From: DASSCW01 sp036556325
GTDB taxonomy: Bacteria; Chloroflexota; Limnocylindria; QHBO01
Assembly (NCBI GenBank): GCA_036556325.1
Contig: DATBJR010000106.1
Coordinates: 1 to 36,292 of the forward strand
Length of the DNA stretch: 36,292 nt
Reading direction: 5' to 3'
The notes beneath the pieces were generated by a model. It saw only the letters and a list, made by a program, of their open reading frames with translations, made no database searches and was not told the origin of the DNA. Within the stretch, counting starts at the first letter, position 1; each line of letters opens with the position of its first letter. The position numbers were made by a program, and so were the translations under genes. This document shows positions 1 to 7,920 of the stretch, piece by piece.

Positions 1-1
1 C

Positions 2-43
2 GAGACCGATGCTGCCGCCCGCGCGGCGGCCCTGCAGGGCTAG
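2..43 (+). CDS. C-terminal end of an upstream gene (probably ABC transporter ATPase)
   Basis: Only the last 13 codons are inside the window; they read ETDAAARAAALQG and end at a TAG. The stop lies 3 bases before the ATG of an ABC-2 permease, so the two are almost certainly co-transcribed. Naming it the ATPase is inference from operon order, since an ATP-binding gene usually precedes paired ABC-2 permeases. The sequence itself shows no diagnostic motif. Confidence 0.45.
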   Translation, partial: ETDAAARAAALQG

Positions 44-46
44 CCG

Positions 47-838
47 ATGGGCACCGCCCTCAGCACCGCCCGGCTGGTCTGGTCGATCACCTGGTTCAAC
101 GTCCGGATGCTGCTGGCGTCCGAGTTCTTCGTGCTCATCACTTTCGTGGCGCCGCTCATCTTCGCGACGCTGGGCTTCTTCCTGTTCGAATCGGGCGGCG
201 GCAAGGGCGGGCAGACACTGCTGTACGTGGCCCTGGGCGCCGGAATGATGGGCGTCTGGAGCACCACCCTCTTCGGCTGCGGCGGAGCGATCGCCTGGCA
301 GCGCTGGGAAGGGACCCTGGAGCTCCTGGTCTGCGCGCCGACCCGCTACGACCTCATCCTGGTGGGCCAGACGTTCGGGGCGGTGGTGTTTGGCTTCTAC
401 GGGATCGTGGCCACCCTGATCTGGGGCGTGATCCTGTTCGGCATGCCCATCGAGGCCACCTTCCCGCTGCTGCTGCCCCTGTCCCTGCTGGCCGCCATCG
501 TGTCGCTCGGCGCGCTGGGGATGCTCATCGCCACCTCGTTCGTGCTCTATCGGCACGCCAACGCCCTGGGGAACCTGCTCGAGTACCCCATCTGGCTGGT
601 GACCGGCATGCTGGTGCCCCTGGCCACGCTGCCGTTCTGGGTGCGGCCCATCAGCTGGCTACTGGCCCCGACCTGGGGCATGGAGGCCATCCGCGGCGCC
701 ACCATCAACCCGGCGCCGCCGGTGCTGGCCATCGTCATGTGCTTCGTGCTGGCCATCGGCTACTACGTCGCCGCGCGGTACATGCTGGTCTTCGTCCTGG
801 ACAAGGCCCGCCGGGACGCGACGCTTTCCCTGCAGTGA
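47..838 (+). CDS. ABC-2 type transporter permease (first of pair)
   Basis: A 263-residue integral membrane protein with about six hydrophobic segments, typical in length and pattern for ABC-2 (DrrB/NodJ-like) exporter permeases. The stretch around residues 85-105 (AWQRWEGTLELLVCAPT) is the cytoplasmic 'EGTLE..L.AP' loop characteristic of this family, which contacts the ATPase. It probably works with the next permease as a heterodimer, driven by the ATPase whose tail is at 2-43. Substrate cannot be read from sequence. The TGA stop overlaps the GTG start of the next gene, so the two are translationally coupled. Confidence 0.88.
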   Translation: MGTALSTARLVWSITWFNVRMLLASEFFVLITFVAPLIFATLGFFLFESGGGKGGQTLLYVALGAGMMGVWSTTLFGCGGAIAWQRWEGTLELLVCAPTRYDLILVGQTFGAVVFGFYGIVATLIWGVILFGMPIEATFPLLLPLSLLAAIVSLGALGMLIATSFVLYRHANALGNLLEYPIWLVTGMLVPLATLPFWVRPISWLLAPTWGMEAIRGATINPAPPVLAIVMCFVLAIGYYVAARYMLVFVLDKARRDATLSLQ

Positions 839-1671
839 CTGCCGCCCTCCTGCCCCGCCAGTCGCCTGGCCCGTTCACCGGCCTGCGCACCGCGTGGCGC
901 ATCTTCTGGTACGGCGGGCTGATGAGCTACGGGATGCTGTTCAACTGGGCACGCCCCTCGATCTACATCCCCACCCTGATCGGCGGCCCGACCTTCCAGC
1001 TCTTCTTCTTCGCCGCGTTGGGCTCGTACGCCACCGACCGCTCGCCGGCGTACTTCGCCATCGGCAACGCGGTCCAGGTCAGCGTGCTGGCCGGGGTCTT
1101 CGGCATGACCATGGCCATCGCCAACGAGCGCTGGTTCGGCACGCTGCCGGCCATCCTGGCGACGCCCGCCAACCGGGCGGCGCTGTTCGCCGGGCGCTTC
1201 CTGCCGTTCGTGTTCAACGGTCTGCTGGTCTCGCTCTACGCCCTTGGCGTCGGCATCGTCTTCCTGGGCGTGCGGCTCGCGCCGTCGAGCCTGGCAGTGG
1301 TGGGGCTGGCGCTGCTGACCACCGTGTTCAGCTGCACCGCCATCGGCGCGCTGCAGGGCGCAATCTCACTGCGACTGCGTGACGGCCTGTTCGGCGCGAA
1401 CCTGATCATGATGGGCATCCTGCTGTTCTGCGGCGTGAACATCCCCCTCTCGGAGCTCCCCGGCTGGATGCAGTTCGTCGGCCAGCTGCTGCCGTTCACC
1501 CACGGGCTGCAGGCCATCCGCCAGGCAGCCGATGGCGCCAACCTGGCCGATGTCGGCGGCCTCATCCTCGTCGAGCTGCTCATCGGCTGCGCCTACGCGG
1601 TGGCCGCCTTCGGCCTCTTCCAGCTGTTGGAACGTAGCGCGCGACGCAACGCCACCCTGGACGTTCGCTAG
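835..1671 (+). CDS. ABC-2 type transporter permease (second of pair)
   Basis: A 278-residue membrane protein with about six hydrophobic segments and the family loop ANERWFGTLPAILATPANRA. It is paralogous in layout to the preceding permease. I place the start at GTG 835, inside the GTGA overlap with the upstream stop: the open frame reaches further upstream, but that part is arginine-rich antisense-like sequence without membrane character. The late segment with NIPLSELPGWMQ and LPFTHGLQAIR is the usual ABC-2 C-terminal part. It is the last gene of the operon. Confidence 0.87.
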   Translation: MTAALLPRQSPGPFTGLRTAWRIFWYGGLMSYGMLFNWARPSIYIPTLIGGPTFQLFFFAALGSYATDRSPAYFAIGNAVQVSVLAGVFGMTMAIANERWFGTLPAILATPANRAALFAGRFLPFVFNGLLVSLYALGVGIVFLGVRLAPSSLAVVGLALLTTVFSCTAIGALQGAISLRLRDGLFGANLIMMGILLFCGVNIPLSELPGWMQFVGQLLPFTHGLQAIRQAADGANLADVGGLILVELLIGCAYAVAAFGLFQLLERSARRNATLDVR

Positions 1672-1723
1672 TCCCACCGGCGCAGACAGCGGCTCGGCGT
1701 TGTCGCCCACCGGACATTCCATT

Positions 1724-1742
1724 CCTGACAGGTTTTGTCAGG
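1724..1742. promoter_or_regulatory. Perfect inverted repeat, candidate operator
   Basis: CCTGACA, five bases, then TGTCAGG: a perfect 7-base palindrome. It lies about 10 bases before a -10-like TAGTCT at 1752-1757 that precedes the small gene at 1800. That position suits a regulator binding around the -35 region. The regulator is unknown; the WYL protein encoded convergently nearby is one candidate. Confidence 0.5.
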
Positions 1743-1757
1743 AACACCCGCTAGTCT

Positions 1758-1774
1758 TGTCGGCAGAGCCGACA
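1758..1774. repeat. Second perfect inverted repeat in the same leader
   Basis: TGTCGGC, AGA, GCCGACA: a perfect 7-base stem with a 3-base loop. It falls at the expected transcription start of the small gene at 1800, so it may be a DNA operator or a 5' RNA hairpin. Confidence 0.45.
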
Positions 1775-1799
1775 GCGAAGGGAAGGACGAGGCCAAGAA

Positions 1800-1960
1800 T
1801 GTTTCCGGAGTATGTGAAGTCAGCCATGGACGAGCGGGAGCGCAGCATCCAGGACCTGCTACGTGACCGCCGTCTCGCCAGGGCCCATCCGGTGGAGGTG
1901 CGTTGGCGCCTGAGCCGGCCTGCCGGACAGCGCCGGCCTAACGGGCAGCGCGGCCTGTAG
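1800..1960 (+). CDS. Small basic protein, 53 residues, unknown
   Basis: The ORF starts at ATG 1800 and begins MFPEYVKSAMDERERS. A purine-rich ribosome site (AAGGACGAGG) ends a few bases before the start, and a TAGTCT -10 box plus two perfect palindromes lie upstream. The first half is predicted helical and charged; the C-terminal half is arginine-rich. The 3' end overlaps the convergent WYL gene by 23 bases. I do not recognise a family. The regulatory furniture argues for a real gene, but its length and arginine-rich tail leave doubt. Confidence 0.55.
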
Positions 1961-2930
1961 CAGGGACGGGCGCGTGGCGGGCGACGGCGCCCCTCGCCAG
2001 CGCCACCAGCTCGGCGCGGACCTCGGGTGGATCCAGCACCTCGAGGTCTCCGCCGATGCCCAGCAGCCGGCCGGCGACCTCCTCGGGCCAGTCCAGGAGG
2101 AGGCGGAACCGTCGCCAGCCTTCAGGGTCCGGTCCCTCGAGCGCCTCTGCCTGCTCGATGGCCCGCCAGCCCACGAACTCGGCCAGCCGCTCGAGCTTGC
2201 CGGGGGCCACCCGCACGATGACCGGCAGCCGCATCACCTCACGTTCGTAGGCCGCCGACGACTCGGTCCAGAAGGCAGCCAGGTCGAAGTCCGGCGGCCG
2301 CGTGAAGTGGCCGTCCTCGACCCGGGCCTGGGCCACCCGCGAGACCCGGTAGGTGCGCGGCTGCCCCTCGAACAGGGCGACCACGTACCAGGTCCCCGCC
2401 TTAAGGACGAGGCCCAGCGGGCCGATCTCGCGCACGACGCGTCGGTCACCACGCTCGTAGTCGATGGTGACCGGACGGGCATCCCACACCGCCTCCGCCA
2501 GGGTGGCAAGCTGGGGCACCGGCTCGTTGTCGTGGAACCAGCCCGCGACGTCCAGGTAGAAGCGCTCTACCAGTCGCGAGGCCCGGGCGCGCAGCTCTCC
2601 GGGCAGGGCGGCCAGGACCTTGAGCTGGGCGGCAGTCATCACCGTCCCGAGACCCAGCTCGGCGGCGGGACCGGGCAGGCCCGACAGGAACAGCGCCTCC
2701 GCCTCGTCGCCGGTCATCCCGGTCAACCGCGTCCGGTAGCCGTCCACCAGCTGCACCCCGCCGTGGGGGCCCCGCTCGGCATAGATCGGGACGCCGGCCT
2801 CGCTCAGCGCCTCGACGTCGCGGTGGACGGTCCGCTCCGACACCTCGAGTTCGCGGGCCAGCTCGGCGGCCGTCAGGCGGCCACGGGTCTGCAGCAGGAG
2901 CAGTAGGGTTACCAGGCGCGAGGCACGCAT
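1938..2930 (-). CDS. WYL-domain transcriptional regulator (YafY-like)
   Basis: A 330-residue protein. Residues 1-60 form a DeoR-type winged helix: LTAAELARELEVSERTVHRD is the recognition region and GPHGGVQL the wing. A WYL domain (about 140-230) follows, with the typical GTWYVVALFEGQPRTYRVSR core, then a WCX-like C-terminal domain. Such proteins sense small molecules or nucleic acids and often control DNA repair or defence genes, but no target can be named. A leaderless promoter is likely: TATCCT lies 6 bases upstream of the ATG. Confidence 0.9.
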   Translation of the reverse strand: MRASRLVTLLLLLQTRGRLTAAELARELEVSERTVHRDVEALSEAGVPIYAERGPHGGVQLVDGYRTRLTGMTGDEAEALFLSGLPGPAAELGLGTVMTAAQLKVLAALPGELRARASRLVERFYLDVAGWFHDNEPVPQLATLAEAVWDARPVTIDYERGDRRVVREIGPLGLVLKAGTWYVVALFEGQPRTYRVSRVAQARVEDGHFTRPPDFDLAAFWTESSAAYEREVMRLPVIVRVAPGKLERLAEFVGWRAIEQAEALEGPDPEGWRRFRLLLDWPEEVAGRLLGIGGDLEVLDPPEVRAELVALARGAVARHAPVPATGRAAR

Positions 2931-2936
2931 CGGTCA

Positions 2937-2965
2937 AGGATAGACCGATACATGCCAATTCATGT
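2937..2965 (-). promoter_or_regulatory. Promoter and inverted repeat upstream of the WYL gene
   Basis: On the minus strand TATCCT (plus coordinates 2937-2942) ends 6 bases before the WYL start codon, a leaderless arrangement. Just upstream, ACATG-N6-CATGT (2950-2965) is an inverted repeat that overlaps the stop codon of the neighbouring ureohydrolase gene. It may be the regulator's own operator. Confidence 0.5.
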
Positions 2966-3891
2966 CAGGTTTGGCGAGCACCCCGCGCCATCGCGCCCAG
3001 CAGCTGCATGACCAGCCGGACCACCACCAGCGCCGAGCGGCCGTGGACGTCGAGCGCCGGCACCAGCTCGGTGAACGCGGCGCCCACCAAAAGGCGGTCG
3101 CGGCCCAGCCCCTGGACCAGGTCGACCGCCTGCCAGTAGCTCAGCCCACCGGGTGATGCGCCGGACACGGCCGGCGCGATCGACGGGTCCAGCCCGTCCA
3201 GGTCGAAGGCGAGGAAGACCGCTGCGTCCCGCGGTACCCCTTCGAGGAGCCAGTCGACCCCGCGCTCGCCCAGCTCGCGCGCGGTGACGAGCAGGTTCCC
3301 GGCAGCACGGGCGTCGGCGACGTCGGCGTCACGGGCGCTGCCCACGCCGCGGAGCCCGACCTGCACGATGCGGCGGACGTGCGCCATCTCCGCGGCGCGG
3401 CGCATCGGGGAGGAGTAGCCGTCGCGCACGCCGGCCACCTCGTCGCGGAAGTCCAGGTGGGCATCGACCTGGACGACGGTGAGCGGGTCCGCGCCGTCGA
3501 AGGCGCGGAGGGCCGGCACCGGGATCGAGTCGTCGCCACCGAGCAGGACGGGCACGGCATCGGCGGCCAGCACGGCGCGGACCGCCGCCTCCGCGCGTGC
3601 CGCGTTGCCTGGGCCGTCGTCCGGCGCCCCCGGCACGTCGCCGCCGTCAACCACGCGGAAGTTCGCGCCCGCGGGGATCATCGGCCCACCGAGGTCGAAG
3701 TCGTGATGGTCGACGAATCCCGCCAGGCGCTGGGAGCGATCCCGGACGGCCGCCGGCGCATCGGCGCAGCCCGCGGTCAACCCGGGCGTGGGATACGGGA
3801 CCCCGTGCGGGACACCGAGAATCACGACGTCGGCAGCACCGCGCGTGAGCGCCGCGGGATCCGCAGCCGGCAGGTCGAGCAGGGTCGTCAT
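2965..3891 (-). CDS. Arginase/agmatinase-fold ureohydrolase with altered metal motif
   Basis: A 308-residue ureohydrolase-fold protein. The two later metal motifs are present: DAHLD (143-147) and FDLDGLDPSIAP (229-240). The first motif reads GGDDS (118-122) where arginases and agmatinases normally have GGDHS, so one Mn ligand His is replaced by Asp at 121. Family members hydrolyse a guanidino group to urea plus an amine. Here the substrate is unknown and the metal centre may differ. The start ATG overlaps the stop of the Fur-family gene by 4 bases, so the two are co-translated and metal-responsive control is plausible. Confidence 0.85.
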   Translation of the reverse strand: MTTLLDLPAADPAALTRGAADVVILGVPHGVPYPTPGLTAGCADAPAAVRDRSQRLAGFVDHHDFDLGGPMIPAGANFRVVDGGDVPGAPDDGPGNAARAEAAVRAVLAADAVPVLLGGDDSIPVPALRAFDGADPLTVVQVDAHLDFRDEVAGVRDGYSSPMRRAAEMAHVRRIVQVGLRGVGSARDADVADARAAGNLLVTARELGERGVDWLLEGVPRDAAVFLAFDLDGLDPSIAPAVSGASPGGLSYWQAVDLVQGLGRDRLLVGAAFTELVPALDVHGRSALVVVRLVMQLLGAMARGARQT

Positions 3892-4343
3892 TCGTCAGCC
3901 GCGCCCGCGCAGTCGGCACAACGGCCGACCACGGTGACGTGCGAAAGGTCAACCTCGAAGCCGTCCGCCGCGCGGAAGGCACCGACGATCGCGTCCGCCT
4001 GCGGCGCCCGGATCTCCCAGGTCTGCCCGCAGTCGGCGCAGTGGAGGTGGCCGTGCTCCGCGCCCGGCGTAACGTGGAACTCCTCGCGGCCGTCGGCCCC
4101 ATGGCCGTGGCGGACCAGGCCCAGCTCCTCGAGCACGTCGAGCGTGCGGTACACCGTCGAGGGGATGGTCTGCGGGTCACGGTCGCGGCAGCGCTCGATC
4201 AGCTCGGCGCCGGTGACATGGCCATCGGTGGCGGCCAGCACCTCCACCACGGTGCGCCGCTGCGGCGTCCAGCGCAGGCCTCGAAGCCTGAGGCGGTCGC
4301 GCACGCCGGCCCAGGGCTCGGGGAGTGATTCAACCGGGCTCAT
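3888..4343 (-). CDS. Fur-family metalloregulator (Fur/Zur/PerR type)
   Basis: A 151-residue repressor of normal family length. The winged helix includes PSTVYRTLDVLEELGLV (61-77). The HGHLHCADCG metal segment (97-106) and RCADC (141-145) provide two CxxC pairs (C102/C105, C142/C145) for the structural zinc. The HLHC form is more Zur-like than Fur-like, but the sensed metal cannot be settled. It is leaderless: TATACT ends 9 bases before the ATG. An inverted repeat at 4371-4392 sits over the -35 position, consistent with autoregulation. It is coupled to the ureohydrolase downstream. Confidence 0.9.
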   Translation of the reverse strand: MSPVESLPEPWAGVRDRLRLRGLRWTPQRRTVVEVLAATDGHVTGAELIERCRDRDPQTIPSTVYRTLDVLEELGLVRHGHGADGREEFHVTPGAEHGHLHCADCGQTWEIRAPQADAIVGAFRAADGFEVDLSHVTVVGRCADCAGAADE

Positions 4344-4352
4344 TGGCCGTTC

Positions 4353-4358
4353 AGTATA
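4353..4358 (-). promoter_or_regulatory. -10 box of the Fur-family gene
   Basis: TATACT on the minus strand, 9 bases before the start codon, implies a leaderless or near-leaderless transcript. There is no good -35 box, which suggests regulator-dependent or extended -10 behaviour. Confidence 0.55.
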
Positions 4359-4370
4359 CGAGGGCGCTTG

Positions 4371-4392
4371 CTACTGCAACATCTTGCAATAG
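4371..4392. promoter_or_regulatory. Candidate Fur/Zur box
   Basis: CTACTGCA, six bases, TGCAATAG: 8-base arms with one mismatch, centred about 30 bases upstream of the Fur-family -10 box and upstream of the divergent gene at 4517. Size and position fit an autoregulatory Fur-family operator. The sequence is not the E. coli Fur consensus. Confidence 0.5.
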
Positions 4393-4516
4393 TCGAGCCG
4401 CGTGCGTAGCCGAGGCCTGCTCACCGGCACCGTGCACTGCAAACCGACCGGCCCATCTTGCCGGCACCGATAGACTCGACCTCCAAGCATCCAGCCTGAA
4501 CGGAGGCCCGAGCCGA

Positions 4517-4963
4517 ATGCTGCAGACCTGGCGCTACCTCTTCGCCGCTGCGGCGGTCCTGTTCCTGGTGGGGGTGGTGGTGCAGGTCTACCTCATCGGC
4601 GCGACGCTGTTCGCCGGCCATCCCGTCGACGACCATCGCAACCTCGGCTACTGGCTCAGCCTGGCACCCGTGATTTCGCTGCTGCTGGCCTGGCCAGCCC
4701 GCGCGGGGCAGCGAACGGTCCTGCTCTGCGCGGGATTGCTGGTGACCGCCTTCGTCCAGAGCGTGCTGCCCGGCCTGCGCGACGCCGCCGGGTGGCTGGC
4801 GGCTCTGCACCCGCTGAACGCGATGCTGGTCTTCGGCCTGTCGCTGGTGGTCGCACGCCAGGCGCTGCGGCTGGCCGGCGAGCAGGCCGCGATGCCGATG
4901 GAGGACCCGGTTTCCAGCGAGGGTCAGGCGCCATCCTGGAAGCGCGATGGGTCGAGCAGGTAG
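4517..4963 (+). CDS. DUF6220-like four-helix membrane protein
   Basis: A 148-residue protein with four hydrophobic helices (about 8-32, 47-62, 68-88, 98-118). The HPLNAML segment near residue 98 and the early H..LGYWL motif match the DUF6220 family as I recall it. Function is unknown. The start is ATG 4517, preceded by ACGGAGG about 11 bases upstream; the longer open frame is non-hydrophobic leader. A TAGACT -10-like box is at 4471-4476. The 3' end overlaps the convergent cyclase gene by 40 bases. Confidence 0.75.
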   Translation: MLQTWRYLFAAAAVLFLVGVVVQVYLIGATLFAGHPVDDHRNLGYWLSLAPVISLLLAWPARAGQRTVLLCAGLLVTAFVQSVLPGLRDAAGWLAALHPLNAMLVFGLSLVVARQALRLAGEQAAMPMEDPVSSEGQAPSWKRDGSSR

Positions 4964-6135
4964 GTCGTCATCGGGCCCTTGCCCTTGATCTCCACCCCCT
5001 CGCGCACCGCCCAGGGGTAGCGGTCACGGACCCGTTCCCACGTCGCGCGCGTGACCTGGATGCAGCCGGGGATGCCGCTCGACTCCATGCGTGAGGCGGT
5101 GTTCACGGTATCGCCCCACAGGTCGTAGCTGAACTTCCGGCGACCGATCACCCCGGCCACCACCGGCCCCGTGGCGATGCCGGTCCGGACCTGGAGCCGA
5201 TGGCCGTCGATCTCCGGCTGGCTCGCGGTGAGCCCGTGCATCGCGACCGCCATCTCGACCATCACCTCGGCATGGTCCGGGCGCGCCTGCGGCACGCCGG
5301 CCACGACCATGTAGGCATCGCCGATGGTCTTGATCTTCTCCAGCCGATAGCGCTCCGCCAGCTCGTCGAAGGCGGTAAACAGGTCATCGAGCACCTGCAC
5401 CACGCGCTGGGGGCTCGTCCGCTCGGAGAACGGCGTGAAGTCGACCACGTCGCTGAAGAGCACGGTGACCTCCGGGCAGTGGTCGGCGATCACCCGTTCT
5501 CCCGCCTGCAGCCGATCGACGATCGCCCGCGGCAGGACGTTGAGGAGCAGCGCCTCCGATTGCGCCTTGGCTCGCAGCCGCTCGCCGTCGATCAGCACCA
5601 CCAGGCCCAGGCTGATGATGCCGGCCACCAGCAGGTTCATGGCGTACAGGGCCGCGCCGAGGGCGGGTGCGATCGGCAGCGAGGTGCGGAGGCTGCTGTT
5701 GGTGAGCGCAGCGCCGATGACCAGGACCGCAAACGCCAGGTAGGCCGGCACGGCCGCGCGCCGGCCGAGCAGGAGCACGGCGCCCATTGGCACCAGCACC
5801 GCCAGCACCAGATTGCCGTTGGATTGCTGCATCCCGCCGAAGGCGACGACGCCCGAGCCGATGATGATCAGCCCGGCGGCGAGCACGACCATGACCGCCG
5901 GCGCGAGGCGGCCGCTGCGGCGCAGGTAGACGAGGAGCCCAACCTGCACGGAGAGCTGCACGACCGCGAACACCCAGATCCCGGGGCGATTCGTGGCGAG
6001 CCCGAGGAGGAGGTATGCCAGCGCGGCAACGATGGTGGCCACGATGGTGCCCACCGCCGCACGCTTGCGGACCCGCAGGTCGGGATCGTCATCGGGGCGG
6101 GCGCCGAGGTCCAGGAAGCGGGGTACGGCGCTCAT
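4924..6135 (-). CDS. Membrane-anchored class III adenylate cyclase (1)
   Basis: A 403-residue protein with six N-terminal membrane helices (about 28-185) and a C-terminal cyclase domain (about 220-400). All catalytic positions are present: metal aspartates D229 (FSDVVDF) and D273 (IGDAYM), adenine-specifying K269 (EKIKT) and D338 (YDLWGD), transition-state N345 and R349 (NTASRM). It should therefore make cAMP from ATP at the membrane. The start overlaps the MFS gene stop (ATGA), so it is the last gene of an HxlR-MFS-cyclase operon. A paralogue with the same architecture and a shared DLRVRK N-terminal motif is at 18053. Confidence 0.92.
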   Translation of the reverse strand: MSAVPRFLDLGARPDDDPDLRVRKRAAVGTIVATIVAALAYLLLGLATNRPGIWVFAVVQLSVQVGLLVYLRRSGRLAPAVMVVLAAGLIIIGSGVVAFGGMQQSNGNLVLAVLVPMGAVLLLGRRAAVPAYLAFAVLVIGAALTNSSLRTSLPIAPALGAALYAMNLLVAGIISLGLVVLIDGERLRAKAQSEALLLNVLPRAIVDRLQAGERVIADHCPEVTVLFSDVVDFTPFSERTSPQRVVQVLDDLFTAFDELAERYRLEKIKTIGDAYMVVAGVPQARPDHAEVMVEMAVAMHGLTASQPEIDGHRLQVRTGIATGPVVAGVIGRRKFSYDLWGDTVNTASRMESSGIPGCIQVTRATWERVRDRYPWAVREGVEIKGKGPMTTYLLDPSRFQDGA

Positions 6136-7373
6136 CCGCGCGGAACCGTTCGGGCGCCGGCCTCTTCCGGCGTTGGTCGCGACCGGAAGAACGCGTACAG
6201 CGACAGGTCATACGTCGTCTTCAGGACGCCGCCGGCGACGAGCGGCGCGCCAATGCCGATCGGCACGAGCAGCGCGCCGGCGAGGACGGGCCCCAGCACC
6301 TGCCCGATGCTGCGCGCCAGGGAGGTGACGCCCGCGGTGGCGGTGCGCTCATCGGGGTCCACGACCGCCATCGTGTAGGACTGGCGCGCCGGCACGTCCA
6401 TGGACGAAAGCGCCGCGCGAGCCAGCATCAGCAGCACCGCGGCTGGCAGGTAGGGCGCAACGGCGGCGCCGATGAGGAACAGGTTGGCCGGGATATGGCT
6501 GAACACCATGGTTCGAATGAGCCCGATCCGCGCGGCCAGCCAGGCCGCGACCGGGAACGAGAGCGCAGCGAGCACGTTGCTTGCGGCAAACAGCGAACCG
6601 ACCGCACCCGGATCCGCCGCCCAGCGCTCCGCGAACCAGAACGCCAGGTAGCTCTGCACCACGAAGCCGCCGGCCAGGGCATCGAGGCTGAACAGGGCGG
6701 AGAGCATGGTCACCGTTCGCCTCGATCTGCGGATGGCGAAGCCGCGTTCCAGGCGCTGGCCGGCCTCGACGCGAGCGTCCAGCGCCAGGGTGAGCACGGT
6801 CGAGATCAGGCCGGCCACGGCATAGGCCACGAATGCCGGCGCGTAGACGGCCGCACCCCCGGCACCCAGCGCCTCCCCGAGCGCCACGAACGGGCCGACG
6901 CTGAGCGCACCAAGCGCGGACGCCACGGCCGCGACGAGGTTGTACAGGGCAAAGGCGGCGGTCCGCTGCGCCCCTGACACCGTCTGGGGCAGGGCGGCCT
7001 GGTCAACGCTCTGCAGGCCGGTCGATTCGCTGCTCGTCACCGCGACCATTCCGGACAGGCCGATGAGGGCCAGCACCACCGGGTTCACCCCGACCATGGG
7101 AATGACTGCGGCCAGGAGCATCAGGCCTGAGCCAATCACCAGCAGGCGCCGGCGCCCGATCCGGTCGCCGAACAGGGCGATGACCAGGGTCAGCGCGAGC
7201 GTGCCCAGCAGCGCGGCCGAGAGGATGAGGCCGATGATCTCCGGTGCCAGGCTCAGCTCCGCCAGATAGAGGCCCAGCACGACCGCGTTCAGGCCGAATC
7301 CATAGCCCCGGAAGACCTTCGCTGCCACCAGACGCCAGCCGTTGGCGTCGAGCTGAGGGAGGAGGCGCCTCAC
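6132..7373 (-). CDS. MFS transporter
   Basis: A 413-residue major facilitator protein with 12 likely helices. It carries the MFS loop 2-3 motif (LFGDRIGRRR, about residues 68-77) and a second-half signature SSMDVPARQSYTMAVVDPDE that is common in drug-efflux-type MFS proteins. Substrate is unknown. The GTG start lies 18 bases after the HxlR gene stop and the 3' end overlaps the cyclase start by 4 bases. HxlR-MFS pairs are often redox- or drug-responsive efflux units, which is inference here. Confidence 0.88.
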   Translation of the reverse strand: MRRLLPQLDANGWRLVAAKVFRGYGFGLNAVVLGLYLAELSLAPEIIGLILSAALLGTLALTLVIALFGDRIGRRRLLVIGSGLMLLAAVIPMVGVNPVVLALIGLSGMVAVTSSESTGLQSVDQAALPQTVSGAQRTAAFALYNLVAAVASALGALSVGPFVALGEALGAGGAAVYAPAFVAYAVAGLISTVLTLALDARVEAGQRLERGFAIRRSRRTVTMLSALFSLDALAGGFVVQSYLAFWFAERWAADPGAVGSLFAASNVLAALSFPVAAWLAARIGLIRTMVFSHIPANLFLIGAAVAPYLPAAVLLMLARAALSSMDVPARQSYTMAVVDPDERTATAGVTSLARSIGQVLGPVLAGALLVPIGIGAPLVAGGVLKTTYDLSLYAFFRSRPTPEEAGARTVPRG

Positions 7374-7391
7374 CGGCGCAGGGTACCGCGG

Positions 7392-7850
7392 CTAAAGGTA
7401 GCGGACCTCGTCGGTCTCGGCGGTCTCCACCGCGCGGGCGCAGGTCGGGCAGTACCAGCGGGCCTCCATGGGCGTGCCGCAGGCCGCATGGCGCAACGGT
7501 TCGGCCTCGCGCGACCCGCGCGAACCCCAGTCCGCGAGCAACCGCAGGGCACCCGCCAGCTCGGCGCCCTCCGGGGTGAGCTGGTACGTGAAGCGCCGCG
7601 GCCGCTGGGAGTAGGGCGTGGCCCGGATCACGCGCTCGGACTCCAGGCGCCGCAACCGGTCGGACAGGATGTTCGGCGCGATCCCGGGCACGCCTTCGGC
7701 CAGCTCGGAGAAGCGGCGCGGACCGGCGAGCAGCGCCTCGACCAGCAGCAGGCTCCAGCGGTCCCCCACCCGCTCGAGGGCGGCGGCCAGCGGTGAGGCA
7801 GGGGCGACCATGCGGGGATCGTAGGCCATCGGCGACGGGCGGCTTGACAT
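7392..7850 (-). CDS. HxlR-family regulator with C-terminal zinc ribbon
   Basis: About 152 residues. The winged helix shows the HxlR signature: a VGDRWSLLLVEALL helix, GPRRFSELAEGVPGIAPNIL recognition helix, then LSDRLRRLE. An extra C-terminal CG...YCPTC segment looks like a small zinc ribbon, uncommon in classical HxlR proteins. I place the start at ATG 7850, preceded by GGTGAG. A longer frame from 7877 would put the palindrome at 7868-7884 inside the coding region. It is the first gene of an MFS/cyclase operon and divergent from the protease gene, with the likely shared operator between them. Confidence 0.85.
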   Translation of the reverse strand: MSSRPSPMAYDPRMVAPASPLAAALERVGDRWSLLLVEALLAGPRRFSELAEGVPGIAPNILSDRLRRLESERVIRATPYSQRPRRFTYQLTPEGAELAGALRLLADWGSRGSREAEPLRHAACGTPMEARWYCPTCARAVETAETDEVRYL

Positions 7851-7871
7851 CCGTCTCACCAGTAGTAACTT
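7844..7871 (+). promoter_or_regulatory. Sigma-70-like promoter of the protease operon
   Basis: TTGACA (7844-7849), 16 bases, TAACTT (7866-7871), followed by GGAGG at 7911-7915 and ATG 7921. This is the best consensus -35/-10 pair I found in the window. The -10 overlaps the inverted repeat at 7868-7884, so a bound repressor would block it. Confidence 0.7.
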
Positions 7872-7884
7872 GCGCATTGCAAGT
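7868..7884. promoter_or_regulatory. Inverted repeat, probable HxlR operator
   Basis: ACTTGC, five bases, GCAAGT: a perfect repeat that extends to 8-base arms with one mismatch. It covers the -10 box of the protease promoter and lies just upstream of the divergent HxlR start. Geometry and position fit a winged-helix dimer controlling both directions. Confidence 0.65.
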
Positions 7885-7920
7885 CACACTCTACCAATCG
7901 AGCACAACGTGGAGGAACCA

